Assembly: GCF_001457695.1 (NCBI RefSeq)
Contig: NZ_LN831025.1
Location: forward strand, 372,001 to 436,000
Source: Campylobacter jejuni
GTDB lineage: Bacteria > Campylobacterota > Campylobacteria > Campylobacterales > Campylobacteraceae
Length of the DNA stretch: 64,000 nucleotides
Direction: 5' to 3'
How positions within the stretch are numbered: the first letter of the stretch is position 1; each line of letters opens with the position of its first letter. The position numbers and the translations under genes are program-made. The notes beneath the pieces were generated by a model, which worked only from the letters and a program-made list of their open reading frames with translations, was not told where the DNA came from and ran no database searches. Of this stretch, positions 1 through 10,117 are shown piece by piece.

Positions 1-660
1 TTAAGAGAAGATTTTTTTAAATTAGGACTTAGTGGAGCTAATATTACTTTGCCTTTTAAGGAAAAAGCTTTAGATATTGCTGATGTGAAGGATGATTTTG
101 CTAGAAATATTGGCTCTGCAAATACTTTATGCTTAAAAGAAGATAAAATTTACGCTTATAATACTGATGCTTTAGGTTTTTTAGAAGCTATTAAGGATTT
201 TGATAATATAAAAAAAGCTTTGATTTTGGGTGCTGGAGGTACAGCTTTGGCGCTTGCTTATGCATTAAAACAAAAAGGCGTAGAAGTGTATATAGCTAAT
301 CGTAGTAAAGAAAGATTTAAAGATTTTTTAGCTTATCCAACTTATCTTTATAAAAACTTGCAAGATTTTGACTTTGATTTGGTTATAAATTCAACTTCTG
401 CTGGATTAAAAGATGAAAATTTACCTTGTGATAGAGAGCTTTTAGATAGAATTTTACCTAAAGCTAAATTTGCTTTTGAGGTAATTTATGGCAGAGAAAC
501 ACCTTTTTATAGATTGTGTAAAGAGTATCATTTAAAAATTAAAGATGGACTTGATATGCTTTTATGGCAAGGAGTTTTTGCTTTTGAACTTTTTTTTGAA
601 ATACAAGATAAAAGAGAGATGATAAAAAATGCAATGCAACAGGCATTGATTTTAAAGTAG
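1..660 (+). CDS. aroE: Shikimate dehydrogenase, 5' end cut by window edge
   Basis: Reduces 3-dehydroshikimate to shikimate with NADPH in the cytoplasmic chorismate pathway. The frame is open from base 1, so the true start lies outside the window. About 220 codons are present, and the family usually has 260-280, so roughly 40-50 N-terminal residues are missing. Visible motifs are the substrate-site stretch GANITLPFKE near the left edge, the NADP-binding LILGAGGTALALAY around base 225, NSTSAG, and the C-terminal GLDMLLWQGVFAFELF. An in-frame TTG at 49 could be mistaken for a start, but it lies inside the substrate motif. Confidence 0.93.
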   Translation, partial: LREDFFKLGLSGANITLPFKEKALDIADVKDDFARNIGSANTLCLKEDKIYAYNTDALGFLEAIKDFDNIKKALILGAGGTALALAYALKQKGVEVYIANRSKERFKDFLAYPTYLYKNLQDFDFDLVINSTSAGLKDENLPCDRELLDRILPKAKFAFEVIYGRETPFYRLCKEYHLKIKDGLDMLLWQGVFAFELFFEIQDKREMIKNAMQQALILK

Positions 661-681
661 AATGATAGTTATTTTTCTTGT

Positions 682-701
682 ATAAGAAAATCTTATTTTT
701 T
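682..701 (+). terminator. Possible weak terminator after aroE
   Basis: ATAAGA and TCTTAT form a 6 bp arm pair around an AAA loop, followed by a run of T. The hairpin is short and AT only apart from one pair, so the call is tentative. It sits between the convergent aroE and lipoprotein genes. Confidence 0.3.
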
Positions 702-734
702 GTGTGAGAAAGTTTAATTTTCCCACAAGTTTTA

Positions 735-1634
735 TCATTCAAATATTTCTACCCCATCTTGATTTTTACTTTGATTATTTTGATTTGTTGAAGATGGATT
801 TGTAGGAATATTTTTTGTAGGCGTGTTTTCAATTGTATTATTTTGATTAGAATTTGTTTGAGGTAAGCTTTCTTCAAAGGTAGCATCGCCATCAAAACTA
901 TTAAAACCACTGTTTGTATTAGGTATAGTTTTGCCTATGTCTGTTGCTTTTGGTAGATTGTTATAAAGTGTATTTAATGTATTTTTATAAAAAGCTAAAA
1001 AACTTTTATCAATTTCAAAAGCAGGTTGCTCTAAACCTTTATTGAGTTGAGTTGGTACGGTGGAGATAGTAGTTTTAAACATATTAACCCCATCATCATT
1101 TTTAATAGGATAGTTAAGCGCAACTAAAGAATCTAGTTTAGTGCTACTTGAAAGATTGGTTGAATTTTGTGGATTGTGTGCATCTATAAAATCTATTTTA
1201 CCTTTAAAATTTATACCTAAATTGGATTTTACATAATCTCCACTCATAAAATTGCTTGTTTTTTGTGCATTTTTTTCTTCCGTATAAATACTGATTGAAC
1301 TTTTAAGAGTGTAGTCTGGATTAGTAGTAACTATTTTATAGCCTTTTAGTTGAGCGATGGTTTTGATCTGCTCTTCTAAATTTTGTTTTAAAAGATCAAT
1401 TTCTTTTTCTATGCGAATTTTAAGCACTGAATTTTCAAAATAATCAGAATAATTGTTATTTTGTTCTATATTAATAGGCTCAAGAGCAATGCTTACTCCA
1501 GAATCAATAGGTTCAACCTTTGTTGGAACTTGGGGTTTAAAATTTGGCATAGAAACATTGACAAAATTACTACTTGTGCCTCCACAAGCTGCTAAAATTA
1601 ACATACTACTAGCAAGTAAAATATATTTTTTCAT
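735..1634 (-). CDS. Putative lipoprotein with low-complexity C-terminus
   Basis: A 299-residue protein with a signal peptide and lipobox ending LILAAC, so Cys17 should be lipidated. A central region (about 45-230) has the pattern of an extended periplasmic domain, with a segment reading QLKGYKIVTTNPDY. By eye this region vaguely recalls the HpaA lipoprotein family of Helicobacter, but I cannot confirm homology. The last 55 residues or so are rich in Asn, Gln, Ser, Thr and Pro, as expected for a flexible tail. It faces aroE convergently and is divergent from lgt, the enzyme that would lipidate it. Corresponds by order to Cj0406c. Function unknown. Confidence 0.85.
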   Translation of the reverse strand: MKKYILLASSMLILAACGGTSSNFVNVSMPNFKPQVPTKVEPIDSGVSIALEPINIEQNNNYSDYFENSVLKIRIEKEIDLLKQNLEEQIKTIAQLKGYKIVTTNPDYTLKSSISIYTEEKNAQKTSNFMSGDYVKSNLGINFKGKIDFIDAHNPQNSTNLSSSTKLDSLVALNYPIKNDDGVNMFKTTISTVPTQLNKGLEQPAFEIDKSFLAFYKNTLNTLYNNLPKATDIGKTIPNTNSGFNSFDGDATFEESLPQTNSNQNNTIENTPTKNIPTNPSSTNQNNQSKNQDGVEIFE

Positions 1635-1723
1635 TTTTTACCTTTATTTAATGTGTTTGTGTTAATTATAGCAAGTTAAAGTTTTTTTGTTATATTTTTA
1701 TAAAAGAAAATTAGGAAAGATAT

Positions 1724-2539
1724 ATGGAATTTTGGCAGCATATTTATTCAAATTTTAATGTTATAGCTTTTAGCATCTTTGGTTTAAAGGTGCATTGGTA
1801 TGGCATTATGTATGTTATAGCTTTGCTTTTGGCTTTGCTTTTGGCTAAATTTTTTGTAAGAAAATTTCAACTAGACATTAATGAAAAACATTTGGATAGT
1901 TATTTTATATGGGTTGAAATAGGGGTTATTTTAGGTGCAAGACTTGGATATATTTTGATTTATGATGCAAATACTATGTATTATATTACTCATCCTTGGC
2001 AAATTTTTAATCCTTATATTAATGGTGAATTTGTAGGTATTCGAGGTATGAGTTATCATGGAGCAATTATAGGATTTTTGATAGCTACTTTATTGTTTTG
2101 TAAAAAATATAAAACAAATCCTTGGATTTTTCTTGATTTGGTTGCTTTAAGTGTTCCATTGGCTTATGTTTTTGGTCGCATAGGAAATTTTTTAAATCAA
2201 GAGCTTTTTGGTCGCATTACAAATGTGCCTTGGGGAATTTATGTTGATGGAGTATTGCGCCATCCATCGCAACTTTATGAAGCATTTTTAGAAGGTATTG
2301 TTGTTTTTATTATAGTTTATTTAGCAAGATTTAAGCAAAGTTTTCAAGGGGAATTGATTCTCGTGTATGCTGGTGCTTATTCATTGGCAAGATTTATATG
2401 TGAATTTTATCGCGAGCCTGATTTTGGTATAGGTTTTGTTTTATGGGGTATGAGTATGGGGCAAATTTTAAGTTTTATAATGTTTATAACAGCTTTGTTA
2501 GTTTATATTTGTATAAAGTTTAAAAAAGTAAATATTTAA
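1724..2539 (+). CDS. lgt: Prolipoprotein diacylglyceryl transferase
   Basis: Transfers diacylglycerol from phosphatidylglycerol to the lipobox cysteine of prolipoproteins in the inner membrane, the first step of lipoprotein maturation. The 271-residue protein has about seven hydrophobic segments. It carries the family signatures [11 protein letters not shown] and [15 protein letters not shown], which hold the conserved His and Arg/Asn residues. The ATG at 1724 follows an AGGAAAG ribosome site. A TATAAA-like -10 element lies near 1698. It is divergent from the lipoprotein gene at 735-1634. Confidence 0.95.
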   Translation: MEFWQHIYSNFNVIAFSIFGLKVHWYGIMYVIALLLALLLAKFFVRKFQLDINEKHLDSYFIWVEIGVILGARLGYILIYDANTMYYITHPWQIFNPYINGEFVGIRGMSYHGAIIGFLIATLLFCKKYKTNPWIFLDLVALSVPLAYVFGRIGNFLNQELFGRITNVPWGIYVDGVLRHPSQLYEAFLEGIVVFIIVYLARFKQSFQGELILVYAGAYSLARFICEFYREPDFGIGFVLWGMSMGQILSFIMFITALLVYICIKFKKVNI

Positions 2540-2561
2540 TCTATCTTAAAGACTTTTGTAA

Positions 2562-2567
2562 TATAAT
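2562..2567 (+). promoter_or_regulatory. -10 element of the frdCAB operon
   Basis: TATAAT preceded by T-rich periodic sequence, typical of Campylobacter sigma-70 promoters that lack a clear -35 box. It is 41 bases before the frdC start, leaving a leader of about 35 bases with AAAGGAG at 2597-2603. Confidence 0.6.
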
Positions 2568-2608
2568 GAAATGGATTTTTTTTAATTTCTTTTTACAAAG
2601 GAGTAAAG

Positions 2609-3391
2609 ATGCGTGAGCTTATCGAAGGTTATTTGGGTAAGAGCATTGAGGGCAAAAAAAGTAAAATGCCTGCGAAATTAGACTTTATCCAAAGTGCCTC
2701 AGGGCTTTTTTTAGGTCTTTTTATGTGGGTGCATATGCTTTTTGTTTCTACAATTTTAGTCAGTGAGGATTTTTTTAATTCTGTGGTACATTTTTTAGAA
2801 TTAAAATTTGTTTACGATAATCCTGTTATGAGTTATCTTACTTCATTTTTAGCCGCCTGTGTTTTAGTGGTTTTTTTCGTCCATGCTTTACTTGCAATGA
2901 GAAAATTTCCTATTAATTACCGTCAGTATCAAATACTAAGAACACACAGTAAAAAAATGAATCACAGCGATACTTCGTTATGGTGGGTTCAAGCTTTTAC
3001 AGGTTTTATTATGTTTTTCTTAGGTTCTGCTCATCTTATTTTTATTGTAACCAATGCAGATAAAATCAGCGGCGATATGTCAGGAGATAGGGTTGTAAGT
3101 CATTTTATGTGGCTTTTTTATGCTGTTCTTTTAGTCTGTGTTGAACTTCATGGAAGTATAGGGCTTTATAGACTTTGTGTTAAATGGGGTTGGTTTGAAG
3201 GAAAAAATGTAAAAGAAAGTCGTAAAAAGCTTAAAACTGCTAAATGGATAATCAGTATTTTCTTCCTAGTTTTAGGTGTGTTAAGTCTTGTAGCATTTAT
3301 AAAAATAGGTTATGAAAATTACCAAAATCAAACCCAAACTACTGCGATGATAAAAAACTACAATGGAGCAAATTATGAATATACAATATAG
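2609..3391 (+). CDS. frdC: Fumarate reductase cytochrome b subunit
   Basis: Membrane anchor of the menaquinol:fumarate reductase, carrying the haem b groups and the quinol site. The 260-residue protein has about five membrane segments. Candidate haem-ligand histidines sit in [20 protein letters not shown] and GSAHLIF, and a fourth lies in CVELHGSIG. The length matches the Wolinella/Campylobacter type. It starts after AAAGGAG and overlaps frdA by 17 bases, which indicates coupled translation in the order C-A-B. Confidence 0.95.
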   Translation: MRELIEGYLGKSIEGKKSKMPAKLDFIQSASGLFLGLFMWVHMLFVSTILVSEDFFNSVVHFLELKFVYDNPVMSYLTSFLAACVLVVFFVHALLAMRKFPINYRQYQILRTHSKKMNHSDTSLWWVQAFTGFIMFFLGSAHLIFIVTNADKISGDMSGDRVVSHFMWLFYAVLLVCVELHGSIGLYRLCVKWGWFEGKNVKESRKKLKTAKWIISIFFLVLGVLSLVAFIKIGYENYQNQTQTTAMIKNYNGANYEYTI

Positions 3392-5366
3392 TGATGCTTT
3401 AGTAATAGGCGGAGGATTAGCAGGTCTTAGAGCGGCTATTGAAGTAGCAAAGAGTGGCCAAAGTGTAACACTTTTAAGTATTTGTCCAGTGAAGCGTTCT
3501 CACTCTGCAGCGGTGCAAGGAGGTATGCAGGCAAGTTTAGCAAATGGGGCGAAAGGTGAGGGTGATAATGAAGATCTTCACTTCGCAGATACAGTAAAAG
3601 GAAGTGATTGGGGCTGTGATCAAGAAGTAGCAAGAATGTTTGCTCAAACTGCACCAAAAGCAGTGCGTGAACTTGCGGCTTGGGGTGTGCCTTGGACTAG
3701 AGTTACTAAAGGTCCAAGAACTGTTGTAATCAATGCGCAAAAAACTGTGATTGAAGAAAAAGAAGAAGCGCATGGACTTATCAATGCAAGGGATTTTGGT
3801 GGAACAAAAAAATGGAGAACTTGTTATATTGCAGATGCAACAGGCCATTGTATGCTTTATGGTGTAGCAAATGAAGCCATTAAACATCAAGTAAAAATCA
3901 TTGATAGAATGGAAGCAGTAAGAATTATCCACGATGGTAAAAAATGTTTAGGTGTGATTGCTAGAGATTTAACCAACGGACAATTAATCGCTTATATTGC
4001 GAGAGGAACTATGATAGCAACAGGGGGTTATGGTAGAATTTATAAACAAACTACAAATGCAGTAATTTGTGAAGGAACAGGTGCGGCTATCGCTCTTGAA
4101 ACGGGACTTTGCAGACTTTCAAACATGGAAGCAGTGCAATTTCACCCAACTCCTATTGTGCCAAGCGGTATTTTGCTTACCGAAGGTTGTCGTGGTGATG
4201 GCGGAATTTTGCGTGATGTGGATGGATATCGTTTTATGCCTGATTATGAACCAGAGAAAAAAGAACTTGCAAGCCGTGATGTGGTAAGTCGTAGAATGAT
4301 GGAGCATATTCGTAAAGGTAAAGGTGTAAAAAGTCCTTATGGAGATCATTTATGGCTTGATATTTCTATACTAGGTCGTGCGCATGTGGAAAAAAATCTT
4401 CGTGATGTGCAAGATATTTGTAAAACTTTTAATGGTATTGATCCGGCAGATGAAGGTCCAAAAGGTTGGGCGCCAGTTCTTCCAATGCAACATTATTCTA
4501 TGGGTGGAATTAGAACTAAACCAACAGGTGAAAGTCAATGGTTAAACGGACTTTTTGCTTGTGGAGAAGCAGCTTGCTGGGATATGCATGGATTTAATCG
4601 TTTAGGTGGAAATTCATGTGCTGAAACTGTTGTAGCAGGCATGATAGTGGGAGATTATTTTGCAGATTATTGTAAAAATAATGGTGAAGTAATTGATACA
4701 AATGTAGTAAAAGACTTCTTAACTAAAGAGTATCAATATTTAAAATCTTTAGTAGATAAAGAAGGTAAATATAATGTTTTTGAAATCAAAAACAGAATGA
4801 AAGAAATCATGTGGGATAAGGTGGCCATCTTTAGAACAGGTGAAGGTTTGAAAGAAGCAGTAGATGAACTTGAAAAACTTTATAAAGATTCTCAAGACGT
4901 TAAAGTACATTGTAAAGAACTTGATTGTGCAAATCCAGAGCTTGAAGAAGCGTATAGAGTGCCAAGAATGTTAAAAATAGCACTTTGTGTAGCTTATGGA
5001 GCACTTTTAAGAACAGAAAGTCGTGGGGCGCATTATAGGGAAGATTATCCAAAAAGAGATGATTTAAATTGGATGAAAAGAACTAATACTTTTTGGGTAG
5101 AAGGCGAAACTTTGCCACGCATAGAATACGAAGAGCTTGATATTATGAAAATGGAAATTCCACCAGCATTCCGTGGATACGGTGCTAAAGGAAATATTAT
5201 AGAAAATCCTTTAAGTGAAAAACGCCAAGCTGAAGTGGATGCTATCCGTGAAAAAATGGAAGCTGAAGGCAAAGGTCGTTATGAAATTCAAAACGCTTTA
5301 ATGCCTTATGAATTGCAAGCTAAATATAAAGCACCAAACCAAAGAATAGGAGTTGATTATGAGTAG
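3375..5366 (+). CDS. frdA: Fumarate reductase flavoprotein subunit
   Basis: Catalytic subunit that reduces fumarate to succinate on the cytoplasmic face. I chose the ATG at 3375 (663 residues) because it has GGAG 7 bases upstream. An earlier in-frame ATG at 3363 would add only four residues. The FAD-binding [14 protein letters not shown] lies at the N-terminus. His43 in [10 protein letters not shown] is the usual covalent flavin attachment residue. Active-site stretches [17 protein letters not shown] and HYSMGGI are present. A cysteine pair region near the end is family-typical. It overlaps frdB by 8 bases. Confidence 0.96.
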   Translation: MNIQYSDALVIGGGLAGLRAAIEVAKSGQSVTLLSICPVKRSHSAAVQGGMQASLANGAKGEGDNEDLHFADTVKGSDWGCDQEVARMFAQTAPKAVRELAAWGVPWTRVTKGPRTVVINAQKTVIEEKEEAHGLINARDFGGTKKWRTCYIADATGHCMLYGVANEAIKHQVKIIDRMEAVRIIHDGKKCLGVIARDLTNGQLIAYIARGTMIATGGYGRIYKQTTNAVICEGTGAAIALETGLCRLSNMEAVQFHPTPIVPSGILLTEGCRGDGGILRDVDGYRFMPDYEPEKKELASRDVVSRRMMEHIRKGKGVKSPYGDHLWLDISILGRAHVEKNLRDVQDICKTFNGIDPADEGPKGWAPVLPMQHYSMGGIRTKPTGESQWLNGLFACGEAACWDMHGFNRLGGNSCAETVVAGMIVGDYFADYCKNNGEVIDTNVVKDFLTKEYQYLKSLVDKEGKYNVFEIKNRMKEIMWDKVAIFRTGEGLKEAVDELEKLYKDSQDVKVHCKELDCANPELEEAYRVPRMLKIALCVAYGALLRTESRGAHYREDYPKRDDLNWMKRTNTFWVEGETLPRIEYEELDIMKMEIPPAFRGYGAKGNIIENPLSEKRQAEVDAIREKMEAEGKGRYEIQNALMPYELQAKYKAPNQRIGVDYE

Positions 5367-6084
5367 AAAATTGACAATAAAGGCATTTAAATACAATCCT
5401 TTAAGCAAAATTTCTAAACCACATTTTGTGACTTATGAGCTTGAAGAAACTCCTTTTATGACGGTTTTTGTATGTTTGACTTTGATCCGTGAAAAAATGG
5501 ATGCAGATCTGAGTTTTGACTTTGTTTGTCGTGCAGGGATTTGCGGATCTTGTGCAATGATGATTAATGGAGTGCCAAAACTTGCTTGTAAAACTTTGAC
5601 TAAAGATTATCTTGATGGAGTGATAGAGCTTATGCCTATGCCTGCATTTAGACATATTAAAGATTTAAGCGTGAATACAGGCGAGTGGTTTGAAGACATG
5701 TGTAAACGTGTTGAAAGCTGGGTGCATAATGAAAAAGAAACTGATATTTCTAAACTTGAAGAACGTATTGAGCCAGAAGTTGCGGATGAAACTTTTGAAC
5801 TTGATCGTTGTATAGAGTGTGGAATTTGTGTAGCTTCTTGTGCAACTAAACTTATGCGCCCAAATTTCATAGCTGCTACAGGGCTTTTAAGAACAGCTAG
5901 ATATTTACAAGATCCGCATGACCATAGAAGTGTGGAAGATTTTTATGAATTAGTAGGCGATGATGATGGTGTTTTTGGTTGTATGTCATTGCTTGCTTGT
6001 GAAGATAATTGCCCTAAAGAATTACCTTTACAAAGTAAAATCGCTTATATGAGAAGACAACTTGTCGCTCAAAGAAATAAATAA
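5359..6084 (+). CDS. frdB: Fumarate reductase iron-sulfur subunit
   Basis: Electron-transfer subunit linking the FrdC haems to the FrdA flavin. Starting at ATG 5359 gives 241 residues; a start at 5353 would add two. Cysteine motifs appear in order: CRAGICGSC with a later C for the 2Fe-2S centre, [11 protein letters not shown] for the 4Fe-4S centre, and a C-terminal set including ACEDNCPKE for the 3Fe-4S/4Fe-4S region. Its ATG overlaps the frdA stop. The stop codon touches the hairpin that precedes the dynamin-like gene. Confidence 0.96.
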   Translation: MSRKLTIKAFKYNPLSKISKPHFVTYELEETPFMTVFVCLTLIREKMDADLSFDFVCRAGICGSCAMMINGVPKLACKTLTKDYLDGVIELMPMPAFRHIKDLSVNTGEWFEDMCKRVESWVHNEKETDISKLEERIEPEVADETFELDRCIECGICVASCATKLMRPNFIAATGLLRTARYLQDPHDHRSVEDFYELVGDDDGVFGCMSLLACEDNCPKELPLQSKIAYMRRQLVAQRNK

Positions 6085-6111
6085 ATCTTTCCCCTTTTTA
6101 AGGGGAAGATT
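6084..6111 (+). terminator. Hairpin between frdB and the dynamin-like operon, overlapping its ribosome site
   Basis: AATCTTTCCCCTT and AAGGGGAAGATT pair around TTT with one bulged T. The 3' arm contains the Shine-Dalgarno AAGGGGA (6100-6106), and the arm ends one base before the ATG at 6112. It could end or attenuate frd transcripts, or hide the ribosome site of the next gene. There is no U-run after the stem, which argues against a simple terminator. Confidence 0.5.
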
Positions 6112-8298
6112 ATGAAAGAATTATTCCAAAAAGTTTGGCAAAATGAACTCCAATTTTTAAATTTTGATGCTAAATTTCAAGATAAAAGCAAACTTGATAC
6201 GGCCGAGTGTGCGATTATTTTAAGTGTCAATAAAGACAATTATGAAAGATATTTTCTCTTAAAAGAATTTCAAGAGCTTTGCAAAAAAATTGATTTAAGA
6301 GTGGATATTTTTAGTATACAAAATGCTCAAATTTGTATTTTAAATCTTTTTAAATCAGGTTTTGTTCCAAAGCAAGATTTGCTTAAAGCTTTGAAAATTT
6401 TAGAAAAAATTTCAAAAAATACTGAAATATTTGATTTTATTTCACAAGAAAAAGTTCAAAGTATAGATCAAAAAGCTTTATTTCAAAATGATTTTAAAGA
6501 ATTAAACGCCATTAATTTGGAGCTTCAAAAGCTAAGTTTTGATGAAAATTTAAAATCGAGACTTCAAAAAACTTTGGAAAAATTTCAAAATTTAGAGTTT
6601 AATATAGCCATCACTGGCGTGATGAATGCAGGAAAATCAAGCCTTTTAAATGCTCTTTTAAAAGAAGATTTTTTAGGGGTTTCAAACATACCTGAAACAG
6701 CTAATTTAACAGTATTAAGCTATGGTAAGAGTGAAGAAGCAAAGATATATTTTTGGGATAGAAAAGAATGGCAAAATATACTTGAAAGTTCGCACTTTAA
6801 TGCAGATTTAAAAGAATTTATTGACAAGCTGGATAAGAGTGTAAATATAGAGGATTTTATCAAAGATAAACCTTTAATACAAAATATCGCACTTTGCGAG
6901 CTTAAAAATTTCAGTTCAGCTAAAAATAAAATTTCAGCTTTAATTAAAAAAATAGAAATTAAAAGTCATTTAGAATTTTTAAAAAATAATATTTCCATAG
7001 TTGATACTCCAGGGCTTGATGATGTTGTAGTTCAAAGAGAAATTGTTACAAATGAGTATCTTAAAGAAAGTGATTTTTTAATTCATTTAATGAATGCTTC
7101 TCAAAGTTTGACTCAAAAAGATGCAGACTTTTTGGTGCATTGTCTTTTAAACTCAAGGCTGAGTAAGTTTTTAATTGTTTTAACTAAAGTGGATTTGTTA
7201 AGCAAAAAGGATTTAGAAGAAGTCATTGTTTATACCAAGGAAAGCTTAAAATCAAGACTTGTGGATTTAGATGAAAATTTAGTGGAAAAGATTGATTTTT
7301 TATGTGTGAGCGCTAAAATGGCAAGTGATTTTTATAAAGGTTTAGCGTCCAAGGAAAGCTTGCAAAAAAGTGGTATGCAAGAATTTGAAAACTATCTTTT
7401 TAACGAGCTTTATGCAGGAGAAAAAAGTAAGATTGCCTTAAGAGCTTACAAAAAAGAATTACATTTAGAGCTTAAAAATATTCTAAGCGAATATGAAATG
7501 CAAAATCGTCTTATTAAGGAGAATAAACAAGGTGTAAGTGAAGAAAATCAAAAGCTTTTACTTGAACTTCAAAAGCAAAACACCTTATTAAAAGAAGCAC
7601 AAGATGAAATTTCAAATTCCGTTGTAAAACTTAAAAATATAGATAGTGGCATAGATAATCTTGTTTTACTTTTGGCTAAAAAATTAAAAGAACGCTTGAT
7701 AGATGAGTTTAAATATTTAAAAAATAATGCACAAAAGCTTAATCTTTCTCGTATTTTAAATATAGTTGATATTACCACAAAAGATGGGATTAATGATATT
7801 TTAAGGGAAATTAAATTTGAAAATATCAAAAAAATCGAGGAGCTTAAAACAAATTTATCTTTAAAATATGATTTTTTAAAAGATGATTTTGATAATGGTT
7901 TTGAAGGTTTTAAAGATGGAATTTCAAAAAATATAGATAGTATTTTTCAAAGCGAAAAATTTGCACTTTTAAGATTGAAAATTGAAAAATTAAGCAATCT
8001 AAAATCAGATTTATATGAGCTTGAAACGAATTTAGATACGGTTATTTTTGATACTTTTAAAGAATTTAAAATGAGCGAAATTTTAAACTCTTTAAATATC
8101 AATGGAGCATTTTTTGAGTTTTTAAATGATAAATTAAAACATTATGAAAAAAATCAAAAATCAAAATTAGAAAGTCTTGAAAAAGTTTTACAGAGTCTGA
8201 AAAATCAAGATGCTAATATTTTAAATTCTTTTGAAGAAAATTTAGAAAAAATTGAAAAATTAAAACAACTTGAAATGGGGCTTTTAAATGCAGATTAA
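6112..8298 (+). CDS. Bacterial dynamin-like GTPase, first of a pair (DLP1 type)
   Basis: Large GTPase thought to tether or remodel membranes together with its neighbour. The 728-residue protein has a P-loop GVMNAGKS at 169-176, DTPG (G3) at 298-301 and TKVD (G4) at 358-361. Long charged helical segments follow (about 440-728), as in dynamin stalks. Residues 1-160 form an extra helical N-terminal part. By gene order it is Cj0411. The Cj0411/Cj0412 proteins are described as a dynamin-like pair that assembles and bridges membranes. It overlaps the partner by 11 bases. Its ribosome site lies in a hairpin just after frdB. Confidence 0.88.
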   Translation: MKELFQKVWQNELQFLNFDAKFQDKSKLDTAECAIILSVNKDNYERYFLLKEFQELCKKIDLRVDIFSIQNAQICILNLFKSGFVPKQDLLKALKILEKISKNTEIFDFISQEKVQSIDQKALFQNDFKELNAINLELQKLSFDENLKSRLQKTLEKFQNLEFNIAITGVMNAGKSSLLNALLKEDFLGVSNIPETANLTVLSYGKSEEAKIYFWDRKEWQNILESSHFNADLKEFIDKLDKSVNIEDFIKDKPLIQNIALCELKNFSSAKNKISALIKKIEIKSHLEFLKNNISIVDTPGLDDVVVQREIVTNEYLKESDFLIHLMNASQSLTQKDADFLVHCLLNSRLSKFLIVLTKVDLLSKKDLEEVIVYTKESLKSRLVDLDENLVEKIDFLCVSAKMASDFYKGLASKESLQKSGMQEFENYLFNELYAGEKSKIALRAYKKELHLELKNILSEYEMQNRLIKENKQGVSEENQKLLLELQKQNTLLKEAQDEISNSVVKLKNIDSGIDNLVLLLAKKLKERLIDEFKYLKNNAQKLNLSRILNIVDITTKDGINDILREIKFENIKKIEELKTNLSLKYDFLKDDFDNGFEGFKDGISKNIDSIFQSEKFALLRLKIEKLSNLKSDLYELETNLDTVIFDTFKEFKMSEILNSLNINGAFFEFLNDKLKHYEKNQKSKLESLEKVLQSLKNQDANILNSFEENLEKIEKLKQLEMGLLNAD

Positions 8299-10117
8299 TC
8301 TTTTAAATGATTTTATAAAAGCCTATGAAAATACTTATAGTGTGAGCTTTGATGATAGTTTTAAAGGGCGTATTCAAGAGCTTTGCAAAGAACTTAACGA
8401 GCCTTTTATGCACGCAAGTTATGCTTTAGAAAATGAATTAAAAGAGCTTGTGTTTTCTTTAGATAAGAATGTTAATATCGCTATTATAGGGCAGTTTTCA
8501 AGTGGTAAATCAAGTTTGCTAAATTTGATCTTGAGGTGTGATTGTTTGCCTACGGGTGTTGTTCCTGTTACTTTTAAACCTACTTTTTTACGCTATGCAA
8601 AAGAATATTTTTTAAGAGTAGAATTTGAAGATGGAAGTGATATTATCACAAATATAGAAAAATTAGCCTTTTATACGGATCAAAGAAATGAAGTAAAACA
8701 AGCAAAAAGTTTGCATATTTTTGCACCCATTCCTTTACTTGAAAAAATCACTCTTGTAGATACTCCAGGTTTAAATGCAAATGAAAATGATACTTTAACA
8801 ACTCTTGATGAGCTTAAAAATATTCATGGGGCGATTTGGTTAAGTTTGATTGATAATGCAGGCAAAAAAAGTGAAGAAGATGCTATAAAAGCAAATTTAG
8901 AACTTTTAGGAGAAAATAGCATTTGTGTATTAAATCAAAAAGATAAATTAAACACAGAAGAGCTAGATAATGTTTTAAATTATGCAAAAAGTGTATTTTT
9001 AAAATATTTTGATGAGCTTATTACCATTTCTTGCAAAGAAGCTAAAGATGAGCAAAGCTATGAAAAATCTAATTTTCAATCTTTACTTGATTTTTTAACT
9101 CAGCTAGATACAACAGCTTTAAAAGAAAAATTTGTTAAAAGAAAAATTTTAAATTTATGCGAAATTTTAGAAGATGAAAACCAACTTTTTGTAGGTATTT
9201 TTGATCGTTTATTAAATCAATTTCAAAGTTATGAAAAGCATTTACTTTTAGCGTATGAAAAATTTTTAAAAGAGATTGAAATTTTAAATCATCAGATTTT
9301 AGAACAGCTTAAAAGCATTAGCGAAAGAATTTCTAGTGAAATTTTTGCAAGTGTTAAGGAAAAAGATGCTTATTTTTACAAAGAAAGCAAAGGATTTTTA
9401 AAGAAAGATTTATACACAAGATATGATTATAAAGCGCCTTATATTTCAAGCGACGATGCTTTTTTGGCGATGTTTTATAATAGTGATGTGATGAGTAAAG
9501 AGTTTAAAAAAATCAAAAATGAACTTTATAAATCTTTTGAAGAAATCAAGATGAAATTAAAAGATTTTATAAACATACTTGAAAGAGAAATTTTGCTTTT
9601 TAAAGCAGAATTTTCAAACATACAAAAAGATCACATTTTCCAAAGTGATAAAAATTTTAGTGAATTAAGAGCTTTTTGCAATGCAAGCGATGAGTACTTT
9701 TTGAAAGATTTTAAAGAGCTTTTATTTAAAAGTATTTTAGAACTTGATTTATTTTTTGAAAAATTAAATCTTAAGGCTTTTACAAATTATGAAAATGCTA
9801 CAAAACTAAGCCTTGCATTTTTTAGTCGTAAAATCAATGAAAGCCGTGTTCTTTATGAGCTTGATAGTTCTGAATTTGTACTTTTTTATCCTAAAAAAAG
9901 TGAAATTTATGAAAGAGTTTTAAATGAATTAAATGTTTATGAGTTTGAAGCTTTGCTTATTAATAAGCCTATTTTGACAAAAATTGCAAAAAATTTTTTA
10001 GAACAAAGTCAAATTTTAATCCAAGAAAAAAGTAAATTTTTAGATCTTAAAAAAGCAGAACTTCGAAAAAGAAGAGTACAGATTTTAAATGTTAGAGAAA
10101 GTATAAAGGAAGATTGA
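8288..10117 (+). CDS. Bacterial dynamin-like GTPase, second of a pair (DLP2 type)
   Basis: Partner of the upstream GTPase. The 609-residue protein has GQFSSGKS at 68-75, DTPG at 158-161 and NQKD at 216-219, so all nucleotide motifs look intact. The GTPase domain begins much nearer the N-terminus than in the partner, and the rest is predicted helical with many Lys/Glu/Phe residues. The ATG lies inside the end of the upstream gene. Its TGA shares one base with the ATG of the next gene. By order this is Cj0412. A stoichiometric heteromeric complex is the known arrangement for this pair. Confidence 0.88.
   Translation: MQINLLNDFIKAYENTYSVSFDDSFKGRIQELCKELNEPFMHASYALENELKELVFSLDKNVNIAIIGQFSSGKSSLLNLILRCDCLPTGVVPVTFKPTFLRYAKEYFLRVEFEDGSDIITNIEKLAFYTDQRNEVKQAKSLHIFAPIPLLEKITLVDTPGLNANENDTLTTLDELKNIHGAIWLSLIDNAGKKSEEDAIKANLELLGENSICVLNQKDKLNTEELDNVLNYAKSVFLKYFDELITISCKEAKDEQSYEKSNFQSLLDFLTQLDTTALKEKFVKRKILNLCEILEDENQLFVGIFDRLLNQFQSYEKHLLLAYEKFLKEIEILNHQILEQLKSISERISSEIFASVKEKDAYFYKESKGFLKKDLYTRYDYKAPYISSDDAFLAMFYNSDVMSKEFKKIKNELYKSFEEIKMKLKDFINILEREILLFKAEFSNIQKDHIFQSDKNFSELRAFCNASDEYFLKDFKELLFKSILELDLFFEKLNLKAFTNYENATKLSLAFFSRKINESRVLYELDSSEFVLFYPKKSEIYERVLNELNVYEFEALLINKPILTKIAKNFLEQSQILIQEKSKFLDLKKAELRKRRVQILNVRESIKED

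Noticed and set aside
3436-3932. Minus-strand open frames inside frdA
   Set aside because: They follow frdA codon composition in reverse, have no ribosome sites and no domain sense.
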